A stretch of 64,000 nucleotides of DNA from Acidithiobacillus sp. YTS05 (GTDB lineage Bacteria > Pseudomonadota > Gammaproteobacteria > Acidithiobacillales > Acidithiobacillaceae): contig NZ_CP094359.1 in assembly GCF_024396695.1 (NCBI RefSeq), positions 2,325,501 through 2,389,500 of the forward strand. The letters run 5' to 3'. How positions within the stretch are numbered: the first letter of the stretch is position 1; each line of letters starts with the position of its first letter. Positions 47,634 through 56,230 of the stretch are shown piece after piece. Both the position numbers and the translations under genes were made by a program. Below the pieces are notes generated by a model. It saw nothing but the letters and a program-made list of their open reading frames with translations, ran no database searches and was not told the DNA's origin.

Positions 47634-48419
47634 TTAACCTTGCCTCACGAAAAAGGTGCCATTAAACTTATAACTGATAAACCTATCGGTAACCCTCCCA
47701 TATGGGAACTTCTGACTGCTGACCACCACTGGAATTTTGATTGTTTTTGTTGCAGTGTCATACTTGATAAGCCTTATCGGCCTCTCACCGCTATCATCTA
47801 TAGAGAAAAAGTCATATTCAAATCCGATGGAGCTTGTCAGACCTGACTCTGTCTTAATCAGTTTTTTGTCTTGAAGCGAATTTTCTGCGATTTCAACCAC
47901 CCTTATGGACTCATAATCGAGACTGGAGCCCAGGATTGCTGTCGACCGAAGCAGATAGACTTTCCCCTTCTCAGTATTGACATCAAAAATTCCCGTCAAA
48001 ATTCCGCCAGGATCATTTTTTCCCCTCTCCTCACTTTCCGTGTAAATTTTTCCGTTTTTTCCCATAAACTGATAAACTGTATCAAAAAAGTGCATTGTAC
48101 CGCCCAGTTCCGTATCCCAAGTATAGGCGCGGACCTCTCCATCTTTCGAGGTTGAAATGTACATGAATTTTTTTAATTCGGTATATTTAGAAGAAAGTGA
48201 TGAAGGCATTTTGACAAAATCAAGAAGCTTTTTTCGAAAAGCTTGGTTTTCTTTTTCTAGCAGCCCATCCTGGCGATAATCGGTAGACAACTTTTGAATT
48301 TTTTTGAGATATACGACAAGCTCTTTCTCCATTTCAGAATTGTTCCCACCATACGCCACAGGAGAGATGAAAAAGAACACAATAACGGTAGCAAAAAATA
48401 ACCTGATAATACTAATCAT
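47634..48419 (-). CDS. Secreted protein of unknown function, AT-rich gene
   Basis: The 261-residue product starts with a clear signal peptide (MISIIRLFFATVIVFFF, cleavage near VAYGG). The mature part is beta-rich with no motif that I recognise and no cysteines, unlike its neighbours. The gene is clearly richer in A/T than the rest of the window, a sign of recent acquisition. The start at 48419 has AGGAAGG before it; the extended frame to 48461 adds a non-signal stretch. It is the last gene of the - strand island and may be an orphan effector or immunity gene by position only. Confidence 0.6.
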   Translation of the reverse strand: MISIIRLFFATVIVFFFISPVAYGGNNSEMEKELVVYLKKIQKLSTDYRQDGLLEKENQAFRKKLLDFVKMPSSLSSKYTELKKFMYISTSKDGEVRAYTWDTELGGTMHFFDTVYQFMGKNGKIYTESEERGKNDPGGILTGIFDVNTEKGKVYLLRSTAILGSSLDYESIRVVEIAENSLQDKKLIKTESGLTSSIGFEYDFFSIDDSGERPIRLIKYDTATKTIKIPVVVSSQKFPYGRVTDRFISYKFNGTFFVRQG

Positions 48420-48555
48420 CACATAGACCTTCCTATTATCTGGATATTGGTCGGCGCTCACATTTTCCTGACAATAACCTTACCGCAGGGTTGACATAAA
48501 CTTCTCTCCCAGAGACAGAAGAAAAACGTCTTTTTCCTACATACCGTCCCCCGCT

Positions 48556-49512
48556 TCATTGGTGGAAGCGCCCCAGTGCTGGTACGGGGGTGTTGATTTT
48601 CGGCAAGGGCAGGCGATAGGCGGTGATGGGCATGGGATACTGACGCCAATGCTCGCATACACCGGGTTTGTTACAGGCTACATCCATGCCCAGGGCATCC
48701 GCTGCCGCCCAGGCCTGTAGCCCCGGAAGGATTCGCGCAAGCTGGCCCGGATCGCGCACAAAGAGCCGAATCCGTGCGTCCTTGGGCAGGGCAGTCTTCC
48801 CTTCTCCTTCATAATACAGTTTGTCCACCAATGCGAGGGCAAAGACTTTGCCCTGTGCACCGCTGAACAGTACCGACTGCAATTGGGCGTTGTGGGGCTC
48901 AAATCCCCAGCTGATGGTCAAATCTTCTGCCAACGGCGCGTAAGGCAGGGGGCTGATGCTCAACCCCCGGATGGCGCGCTGCTCCAGCGTCTGCCCATCA
49001 TCCAGTCGCAACGAGCCTTCCTTGCCCAAAAAGGCTTCAAAGGCCTCCCGCGTCACTCCAGGTGCGGTATACCGCTTTTCAATTCCGGCAAGTTGACGTG
49101 AGCGCTCCCCCATCACCTGGACCACACAAGGCCCATTCTTGCCACAGGCAATGAGCTTGCGCTCATAGGGCCCCTGGGTATCGATAAGGGCTTTGCAGTA
49201 GGGGGTGTTCTTGCCCGCCCGCAGTAGATCCCTACGAAAATGCACTTGCACCGTGCTATCCAAAAGCGACGGGTTGTCCACCCAAGCTTTCGGTTTGTAG
49301 TTATAGTCTACCCAACAGGCGTTTTGGAAAGGCGTTTGGGGGTCCTTGTTGCAGAGCTCGACTAAACCGTCGTAATTGTATTTCGACAGCGCCAACGCAG
49401 GGCAGTCGTATTTTTCGGGTACTGCCGCCCAGGAAACACAGGCGCCAGCGGCCCAAAGCAACGCCCCCGTAGCCAGCAGCGTATTTTTTAGGCGTCCATT
49501 CGCCTGCTTCAT
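48556..49512 (-). CDS. Secreted LprI-family paralogue (array member 1)
   Basis: The 318-residue product has a signal peptide ending near SWAA. It has an N-terminal cysteine-rich part with Y-E-R-K-L-I-A-C-G-K-N-G-P-C, an LprI (DUF1311)-like half-motif, and a C-terminal domain shared by all family members here, with SPLPYAPL, ISWGFEPHNAQLQSV and LQAWAAADALGM. It ends LGRFHQ. It is nearly identical over long stretches to the product of 51814-52803. LprI from Mycobacterium is a lysozyme inhibitor; the same role here is inference. Confidence 0.7.
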   Translation of the reverse strand: MKQANGRLKNTLLATGALLWAAGACVSWAAVPEKYDCPALALSKYNYDGLVELCNKDPQTPFQNACWVDYNYKPKAWVDNPSLLDSTVQVHFRRDLLRAGKNTPYCKALIDTQGPYERKLIACGKNGPCVVQVMGERSRQLAGIEKRYTAPGVTREAFEAFLGKEGSLRLDDGQTLEQRAIRGLSISPLPYAPLAEDLTISWGFEPHNAQLQSVLFSGAQGKVFALALVDKLYYEGEGKTALPKDARIRLFVRDPGQLARILPGLQAWAAADALGMDVACNKPGVCEHWRQYPMPITAYRLPLPKINTPVPALGRFHQ

Positions 49513-49648
49513 TTTTCCACCGCTGTTTTTTTCATAACACTCCCTTCTTCATCATCCTTCCATTCCCTATTGCAGCGTCACACGGATACTCATCACGCAG
49601 AAGCGCTTTGTTACAGCCCAGACCGGCGCACCGGCCGACGGAATGCGT

Positions 49649-50653
49649 TCACTGCCAGAACAGTCCGGGGGACAGCATGTTCTGCAGCGCCGGCAGGTTG
49701 AGAGGGCAGCGCTGGACCTGCACCTGGCCCTGTCCATGACCATTGCAATCCAAAGCGTAGGCCTTTATGGGGAGAGGGGCCCGCAGCGCCGATGCACAAC
49801 GATCGCTGTCCTTACCGGGACATTGCTGGTTGAAACCCAAGACGTCCGCGGCTGCCCAAGCCCTGACAGCTGGCAGATAACGCTCCAGCATCTTCGCGTC
49901 GCGCACAAACAGATTCAGATGCGCCTGCTGGAGCTTTCCTTCTCCCGTTCCCGCCAATAGCAGGCCATCGGCCGTACCCAGCAGTTGCAGGTGCCCTTTG
50001 GCGTCGGTAATGGCCAGGGATTGTACGGAGCCATCACCCTGTAAAAAACCCCAAAACAGCGTGCTGCCATCCGCAAAGGTTACGTGCGGCAGAGGGTACA
50101 GGTCGAAGCCTGCCATCACCCGCTGGCCCAGGGACTGAGCCTTGCCGTTCCGGCCTGGAAACACCCGACCATGGGTCCAGTGAACAATCTCTTCGTCCGG
50201 CAGATTCTTTTCCAGCGACCGGGTCAGGGCGATCAATTCCTTGTGGCGAGCCTTTTCGACGCGCATGATACAGTGCACATCCTGACCGCAGGCATCGCGC
50301 CGGTCCAGGTACTCGCCCTGCTCTTTGACGATACGCTGCTGCTCCGGGCTATTCAGCGCCGTATTCTGCAAAGCACGATAATACAGGCCGGTGACGTACA
50401 TATCTTCCTGCAATAATCTTGCGCTGAAACTGTCTCCATCTACTTTTCCCGTTTTTTTTATATTTTCGTCAACTAAGTCACATGTAATTTCCTCCGCAGG
50501 ACGCTTGTCTTTAGGCCCACAAGAATTAGGAGTTATATATGGTAATTGATCTATGGATTGCACCTCAGCATAAGCGCTGACAGGCCCACCCAAACCCAAG
50601 ATGAACAAAATGACCTCGATGCCCAACCGGCTCTGCCACTCTATAGAACTCAT
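49649..50653 (-). CDS. Secreted LprI-family paralogue (array member 2)
   Basis: The 334-residue product starts with a long signal sequence (cleavage near SAYA). It has the half-motif QGEYLDRRDACGQDVHC around residue 112-128, and then the common domain: DLYPLPHV, LFWGF, QSLAI, VRAWAAADVLGFNQQC. It ends SPGLFWQ. It resembles the cassette partner at 57497-58471 more than the other array members. The start at 50653 has GGAGG 9 bases upstream. It is presumably periplasmic with several disulfides. Confidence 0.7.
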   Translation of the reverse strand: MSSIEWQSRLGIEVILFILGLGGPVSAYAEVQSIDQLPYITPNSCGPKDKRPAEEITCDLVDENIKKTGKVDGDSFSARLLQEDMYVTGLYYRALQNTALNSPEQQRIVKEQGEYLDRRDACGQDVHCIMRVEKARHKELIALTRSLEKNLPDEEIVHWTHGRVFPGRNGKAQSLGQRVMAGFDLYPLPHVTFADGSTLFWGFLQGDGSVQSLAITDAKGHLQLLGTADGLLLAGTGEGKLQQAHLNLFVRDAKMLERYLPAVRAWAAADVLGFNQQCPGKDSDRCASALRAPLPIKAYALDCNGHGQGQVQVQRCPLNLPALQNMLSPGLFWQ

Positions 50654-50704
50654 AACCAGAACCTCCGAGAATTTAATAATACGATCTGCTTAGGCCTGTC
50701 TTCT

Positions 50705-50770
50705 CTACTGCCTGCAACAGGACCATGGAAAGAGGGCGAGAAGCCAGAATGCGAGACCTAGGCGTTTCAT
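50705..50770 (-). pseudogene. Remnant of the 5' end of a gene like 52793-53836
   Basis: On the - strand ATG at 50770 opens a 21-codon frame whose start (MKRLGLAFWLLALFP) is nearly the same as that of the 347-residue gene at 53836 (MKRMGLVFWLLALFP), then runs to a stop at 50705. Even the GGAGGAATGAATG leader is shared. The rest of the gene is missing, as the next complete gene starts at 50653. This marks one end of a duplication with the copy about 3,066 bp to the right. Confidence 0.75.
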
Positions 50771-50862
50771 TCATTCCTCCCTGAGGAAAACTCACTGAAC
50801 AGGGCAAAACAGCGCCGCTGCCGGGTAGGCCCTTCCCCCTGCATCAAACGTGCTTGCCGATC

Positions 50863-51801
50863 CTATTGCCAAAACAGGCTCATCTCCTGAAGGCTGCCTT
50901 TTGCTCCGTCTCCCGGCACAGCGCAGGCCGCCACCAGCCGCTTCTGACGGCAGCGCAGATCGTAGACCGTCGGTGGCGGCACGTCCGCCAGGGCACGCGC
51001 ACATACAGACTTGTCCTTGCCCTCGCAGTCACGGGAAAACCCAAGACTGCTGGCCGCCGCCCAGCTGCGCAGGATGCCCAATACCGCAGAACTCCGCCGG
51101 GCATCTGGCAGAAACACTCGGAATTCCGGCACAGATTTCACTGTAGAGGGGAGTTGGGAGCGATAGAGATCATTGGCTGCGGCAAGGGCCTGCAGATGGC
51201 CATCGGGTCCCAGCACAGCCACCGATTGCACCATGGCGGCGTGTGGCGCAAATCCCCACTGTACCGTGCGGCCATCGGCGAGGGTGACCTGACGCAGCGG
51301 ATAGATGCTGAAACCCTCTACCAGACGGTCATACAGGCTCTCGCGCCCGATCTTCCAGCCCTTCGTCAGACGTTGCATCTCGGCATCCGGCAGAGGCTTT
51401 TCGAGCTTTCTACGCAAGGCGTTCAACTCGTCCAGGCGCCTCTTTTCTGCCCGCAAAATACATTTCAGATCGTTGCCGCAGTCGTCCATGCCGTCGAGAT
51501 AGGCCTTTTGCTCGGCAATCATGGCCTTCTGCTGCGGGCTGTCCATGGGCAAATCTTCCAGGACATGGGTGTAGGCCGATGCTACATATCCGAAGTATTG
51601 AAATAATTCATCTAAGAGCTTTTCCTCTAAAGCTGACCTTTTATGATGTCCCTCGGACGCCTTACATATAACGTGCCAGACGCGAGGCCCCTCCGAACAG
51701 GAGTCGTAGACCTGTGTATTGGGCAAATCCTCGACGGATTTTGCCCAGGCGGTATTTGATGTCAGACCCAAAAGCAGAACAACGAGCGCAGATGGTTTCA
51801 T
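50863..51801 (-). CDS. Secreted LprI-family paralogue (array member 3)
   Basis: The 312-residue product has a signal peptide (cleavage near NTAWA), the half-motif QKAYLDGMDDCGNDLKC, and the common C-terminal domain (SIYPLRQV, VQWGFAPHAAMVQSV, LRSWAAASSLGF). It ends MSLFWQ. Its core is nearly identical to that of 53929-54864, while an N-terminal segment (after YVASAY, going toward the start) and a patch after SLGFS differ. It starts 12 bp after member 4 (51814-52803). Confidence 0.7.
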   Translation of the reverse strand: MKPSALVVLLLGLTSNTAWAKSVEDLPNTQVYDSCSEGPRVWHVICKASEGHHKRSALEEKLLDELFQYFGYVASAYTHVLEDLPMDSPQQKAMIAEQKAYLDGMDDCGNDLKCILRAEKRRLDELNALRRKLEKPLPDAEMQRLTKGWKIGRESLYDRLVEGFSIYPLRQVTLADGRTVQWGFAPHAAMVQSVAVLGPDGHLQALAAANDLYRSQLPSTVKSVPEFRVFLPDARRSSAVLGILRSWAAASSLGFSRDCEGKDKSVCARALADVPPPTVYDLRCRQKRLVAACAVPGDGAKGSLQEMSLFWQ

Positions 51802-51813
51802 GACGTCCGATAC

Positions 51814-52803
51814 CTATTGCCGGAAGCGCTCCAGCGCTGGTATGGGGGCGGTGATTTTCGGCACGGGCAGGCGACAGGCATCCCAATGACCGCCCCTACA
51901 CGGCAGGCGATAGGCGGTGATGGGCATGGGATACTGATGCCAATGCTCGCATACACCCGGTTTGTTACACGCTACATCCATGCCCAGGGCATCCGCTGCC
52001 GCCCAGGCCTGTAGCCCCGGAAGGATTCGCGCAAGCTGGCCGGGATCGCGCACAAAGAGCCGAATCCGTGCGTCCTTGGGCAGGGTAGTCTTCCCTTCTC
52101 CGTCAAGGTAGAGACTGTCCACCAACGCCAGGGCAAAGACCTTGCCCTGTGCACCGCTGAACAGTACCGACTGCAATTGGGCGTTGTGGGGCTCAAATCC
52201 CCAGCTGATGGTCAAATCCTCTGCCAACGGCGCGCGAGGCAGGGGGCTGATACTCAATCCCCGGATGGCGCGCTGCTCCAGCGTCTGCTCATCATCCAGT
52301 CGCAACGAGCCTTCCTTGCCCAAAAAGGCTTCAAAGGTCTCGCGTGTTGTTGCTGGGGCGGTATACCGCTTTTCAATTCCAGCAAGCTGCCATGATCGGT
52401 CTCTCATCACCTGGACCACACAAGGCCCATTCTTACCGCAGGCAATGAGCTTGCGCTCGTAGGGCCCCTGGGTATCGATAAGGGCTTTGCAGTAGGGAGT
52501 GTTCTTGCCTGCCTGCAGTAGATCCCTACGAAAACTCATTTGCACCGTGCTATCCAAAAGCGACGGAATATCCAGCCAATCTTTCGGTTTATAGTTATAG
52601 TCTACCCAACAGACGTTTTGGAAAGGCGTTTGGGGATCCTTTTGGCAGAGCTCGGAAAAAGCGTCGTAATTGTATTTCGACAGCGCCAACGCAGGGCAGT
52701 CGTATTGGTCGACCGGGGCAGCGAGCGGCGCTGCGAGGGACACAGCAGCACCGACACCCAAAAACAACGCAACGGAAATTGTCAGCAACCCCCTAGCGCG
52801 CAT
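51814..52803 (-). CDS. Secreted LprI-family paralogue (array member 4)
   Basis: The 329-residue product is a near copy of that at 48556-49512. It has a signal peptide, then YDCPALALSKYNYD, the half-motif YERKLIACGKNGPC, ISWGFEPHNAQLQSV, and ends LERFRQ. It differs mainly at the N-terminus, at the DSLYLDGEG patch, and by a 12-residue insertion with two cysteines before the end (around C-R-G-G-H-W-D-A-C). It overlaps member 5 by 11 bp. Confidence 0.7.
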   Translation of the reverse strand: MRARGLLTISVALFLGVGAAVSLAAPLAAPVDQYDCPALALSKYNYDAFSELCQKDPQTPFQNVCWVDYNYKPKDWLDIPSLLDSTVQMSFRRDLLQAGKNTPYCKALIDTQGPYERKLIACGKNGPCVVQVMRDRSWQLAGIEKRYTAPATTRETFEAFLGKEGSLRLDDEQTLEQRAIRGLSISPLPRAPLAEDLTISWGFEPHNAQLQSVLFSGAQGKVFALALVDSLYLDGEGKTTLPKDARIRLFVRDPGQLARILPGLQAWAAADALGMDVACNKPGVCEHWHQYPMPITAYRLPCRGGHWDACRLPVPKITAPIPALERFRQ

Positions 52804-53836
52804 GATCGCTTAGCCTCTGGATACGATTACGGTAAGCCTGCTCCAGGCAGGGCACATCGGCCTTGCAGGTATCGCGGGTCTTGAGCCAGTTACGCTGAGC
52901 CTGGATCAACTCGCGACGTTCGGGGGAATTGGGCTGGGTCCGGATAAAGGCCTGATGGTAGGCCTGGGCCAACTGTTCATCCAGGGTTTTGAGTTGGGGA
53001 TTGGCGCAGACCGTCTTTTCGCTGGGGGTATGGGCCTTTTCGCAGGCAGCGTGGGCAGATTGCGCTGGCTGTTTCTCCGCAAAGTACTGGGCTGAGTCGG
53101 TACCCAGCGCATCCCGATAGGCGGCTGCCAAGTCTTTCACGCTCATCGCACTGTTATCCCGAATCCCCATATCCCAGTAATAGCCATTGGCCGCATCCTG
53201 TCGCTCCGCGGCAGGCACCTTCAAGAGTCGGTCCCGCAGCCTTGCCCCATACGCTCGATCGAGAGCAGCGAGTTCGGGGTGCTTACACACCATTTCTTCG
53301 GCCCGGTTGCTCGCCGTTTTGCAGTCGAAGGAAGGGCCCTTGGCAGGCAGGGGCTTGGTGTAGAGGTCAAAGATTCTGCACCGGGGCCCGTAATAGTGGC
53401 CTGCGCGTAATATGGCAATGGTATGATCAGCATCGGCGTGAAAATTCCACTTACCGCTTTCTTTATTTATTGTATCGGACTGTTGGAATTCATCTACAAG
53501 ACCCCAGTTTTGCGGATTAAAGATCAAAAAGTCATAGAGATCTCCGCCCCACTCGGCGTTATTATGCTCGGCCCATAAAACAACCACCTGGACCGGAACT
53601 CCGCAGTACTTCGCGGGAAAGGTCTGTACCTCTGGGACATGACCGCCTTCCGTATCGTCCTTTCGGGAAACGACAGTTTTGCCGCCTTGCTTGAGAACAA
53701 GGGTATAAGTGTCTGGCCCTACACCGGGCGAACTCGATTTCCCCGCAAGAGTCTCCGCAGTCACAGGGGCAGGGGCAGCCTGCAGGACCGGGGGGAAGAG
53801 GGCGAGTAGCCAGAATACGAGACCCATGCGTTTCAT
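52793..53836 (-). CDS. Secreted protein with two LprI (DUF1311) modules
   Basis: The 347-residue product has a signal peptide (MKRMGLVFWLLALFPP, cleavage near LQAA), an N-terminal domain of about 150 residues of unknown fold, then two LprI modules. The first is FDCKTASNRAEEMVC to LRDRLLK; the second is ACEKAHTPSEKTVC followed by QRNWLKTRDTCKADVPC and YRNRIQRL. LprI-type domains are cysteine-rich lysozyme-inhibitor-like modules. A second, out-of-frame ATG at 53840 sits directly on the Shine-Dalgarno; the ATG at 53836 has correct spacing. The product is probably periplasmic. Confidence 0.72.
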   Translation of the reverse strand: MKRMGLVFWLLALFPPVLQAAPAPVTAETLAGKSSSPGVGPDTYTLVLKQGGKTVVSRKDDTEGGHVPEVQTFPAKYCGVPVQVVVLWAEHNNAEWGGDLYDFLIFNPQNWGLVDEFQQSDTINKESGKWNFHADADHTIAILRAGHYYGPRCRIFDLYTKPLPAKGPSFDCKTASNRAEEMVCKHPELAALDRAYGARLRDRLLKVPAAERQDAANGYYWDMGIRDNSAMSVKDLAAAYRDALGTDSAQYFAEKQPAQSAHAACEKAHTPSEKTVCANPQLKTLDEQLAQAYHQAFIRTQPNSPERRELIQAQRNWLKTRDTCKADVPCLEQAYRNRIQRLSDHAR

Positions 53837-53928
53837 TCATTCCTCCGTGAGGAAAACTCGCTGAACAAGGCAAAACAGCGCCGCTGTCGGATAGGCCCTA
53901 TCCCCTGCATCAAACGTGCTTGCCGATC

Positions 53929-54864
53929 CTATTGCCAAAATAGACTCACCTCCTGGAGGCTGCCTTTTGCTCCGTCTCCCGGCACAGCGCAGGCCGCCAC
54001 CAGCCGCTTCTGAAGGCAGCGCAAGTCGTAGACCGTTGGCGGCGGCAGGCTGACAAGGGCTTTATTGCAGGCACCCCGGTCCTTGGCCGCACAATCGACA
54101 GAAAAACCCAAACTGCTTGCCACCGCCCAGCTGCGCAGGATGCCCAATACCGCAGAACTCCGCTGGGCATCTGGCAGAAACACTCGGAATTCCGGCACAG
54201 ATTTCACTGTAGAGGGGAGTTGGGAGCGATAGAGATCATTGGCTGCGGCAAGGGCCTGCAGATGGCCATCGGGTCCCAGCACAGCCACCGATTGCACCAT
54301 GGCGGCGTGTGGCGCAAATCCCCACTGTACCGTGCGGCCATCGGCGAGGGTGACCTGACGCAGCGGATAGATGCTGAAACCCTCTACCAGACGGTCATAC
54401 AGGCTCTCGCGCCCGATCTTCCAGCCCTTCGTCAGACGTTGCATCTCGGCATCCGGCAGAGGCTTTTCGAGCTTTCTACGCAAGGCGTTCAACTCATCCA
54501 GGCGCCTCTTTTCTGCCCGCAAAATACATTTCAGATCGTTGCCGCAGTCGTCCCTGCGATCGAGATAGGCCTTTTGCTCGGCAATCATGGCCTTCTGCTG
54601 CGGGCTGTCCATAGGCAAATCCTCCAGGACATGGGTATAGGCCGATGCTACATATCCGTCGTATTGAACTGATTCTTCTATAATTTTCTCTAACGCTGGC
54701 TTTACATGATGCTCTTCCATCGCCTTACATATGACGTGCCAAGCGCTAGGTCCTTCCGAACAACCATCATAGACCTGTGTATAGGGCAAATCCTCGACGG
54801 ATTTTGCCCAAGCGGTATTTGATGCCAGCCATGAAATCACGACTGCAAGTGCCAATCTCTTCAT
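53929..54864 (-). CDS. Secreted LprI-family paralogue, partner of the broken muramidase
   Basis: The 311-residue product has a signal peptide (MKRLALAVVISWLA, cleavage near NTAWA), the half-motif QKAYLDRRDDCGNDLKC, the common domain (SIYPLRQV, VQWGFAPHAAMVQSV, LRSWAVASSLGF) and the end VSLFWQ. It lies 24 bp behind the muramidase pseudogene, in the same place as the partner of the intact muramidase. The start at 54864 follows AAGGAGAAAGGAA. Its core is nearly identical to 50863-51801. Confidence 0.7.
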   Translation of the reverse strand: MKRLALAVVISWLASNTAWAKSVEDLPYTQVYDGCSEGPSAWHVICKAMEEHHVKPALEKIIEESVQYDGYVASAYTHVLEDLPMDSPQQKAMIAEQKAYLDRRDDCGNDLKCILRAEKRRLDELNALRRKLEKPLPDAEMQRLTKGWKIGRESLYDRLVEGFSIYPLRQVTLADGRTVQWGFAPHAAMVQSVAVLGPDGHLQALAAANDLYRSQLPSTVKSVPEFRVFLPDAQRSSAVLGILRSWAVASSLGFSVDCAAKDRGACNKALVSLPPPTVYDLRCLQKRLVAACAVPGDGAKGSLQEVSLFWQ

Positions 54865-54888
54865 TTCCTTTCTCCTTCTGGATCTCAA

Positions 54889-56230
54889 TCAACAAGCCGA
54901 ACTGTCTGGCCAGCCACGCTGCAGTGCCCGATCGAGCAAGCGTCCACGCGCACGATATCTCTCGTCGTAACTCTTGGTGCGCAGTGGAAAGTCGGCACTC
55001 TTAAGTTTTTCAGCCAGTCGTTTCCAGTCATTGGCATAGACCAACGTCCAGAATTGATATCGTGTCTTCTTAGCGAGCATGGCTCTCTCACCTTTTTTCT
55101 GTATTATTTCGCCCTCTTTCGTGGGGGAATAAGCATTTTTTCCGTGAACGTCATCAAATCCACCAAAATTCCAAACAACGTCCAACATAAGTGTCTGCGC
55201 TTCCGCCGGAAGTTCCTGGAATTTTTTTCCGTCCTTGTTATATAAATTATAATTTCTCTCGGCAAGTTGCACGTTGTACTCACGCATGGAGTCGCGCATA
55301 AGTTCGACATCCGCACGCGTTAACTTGGGTTCGTTACCGAGAATCATGTGGTAAGCCGCTTCTCCTTGTGGGCCAGGATGCCCTGGCCCTTTGGCTAAAA
55401 ACGGTCTCACGCGCTTAAATATTCTGTCGATGGACGCACCCACAGGAACCCCATGCCCTTTCACATAACTCGTCATTATGCTGTGTAGGTGAGATTCACT
55501 CTGTTGAGCGAGATCCAGCCCAGTATCGATGGTGACGCCACTTTTTATGGCGGCTTTTCTCACCCGTGCGAGAGCCTCTGCTGTAGCCAGCGGCACAGGG
55601 CGAGCCTTCAGGGCACCAGCATCGGGGCCAGACTGTATTTTGATGTCCGCTTTATAATAACCTGGGATATATCCATTTATAACTCGATCTCCCTCACCAT
55701 TTTTGGTCACACTAAAGTCTATTTTATACCTCGGAGAACAATCGTTCTTTGACTTTTGATTTACCGGTAGAGATGTTGCCACTGCTGTTGGCGCGGTCGG
55801 AAGTGCGGGCTTGTAGCAAGCTCGCCCCAAATACTTCTCAGACGCGTCGTTGATGACCACGCATACCGATGCATACGATCTAATCTGATTGGTGCGATCC
55901 GCGTATGCAAATTTGATGCAATTCACATCGGTTCCACAGGCATCCCGTTCCCGCAACCAAGATTTCTGCCTGGCCGCCTCATCTTCCAGCAAGCAATCGT
56001 GGTTTCCTTTTTTTCTGGTATTCGTCCAGAAAAGACCGGTAGTCGCGGTTTAACTACCTGTCCATTTTTTCCAACTCCGCATCGCCGCAGATGGTCTTTT
56101 CTGTGGGGGTTCGCGCCTTACTGCAATCCATCGCGCTGACGCCCGATGCCACAGTAAATGCAGAGCTGCTGGTCATAAAGAGTATCGTCCATTTCCATGC
56201 TGCAACCCGCGGCATACGCTCAGGTATCAT
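54889..56230 (-). pseudogene. Broken LprI/pesticin-like muramidase fusion
   Basis: The first 45 codons are identical to the intact muramidase gene at 58506-59738 and carry its signal peptide (MIPERMPRV). Then an in-frame TAG replaces a Gln-type codon after M-D-R (near 56055), and an extra A in a run of seven A (near 56010) shifts the frame. Beyond both, the frame is open to 54889 and encodes WLRERDACGTDVNC (second half of the LprI module) and a divergent muramidase domain with N-G-E-G, G-V-T-I-D-T-G-L-D. Two lesions make an assembly error unlikely. A TTG at 55992 could restart the rest, but without a signal peptide. Confidence 0.8.
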
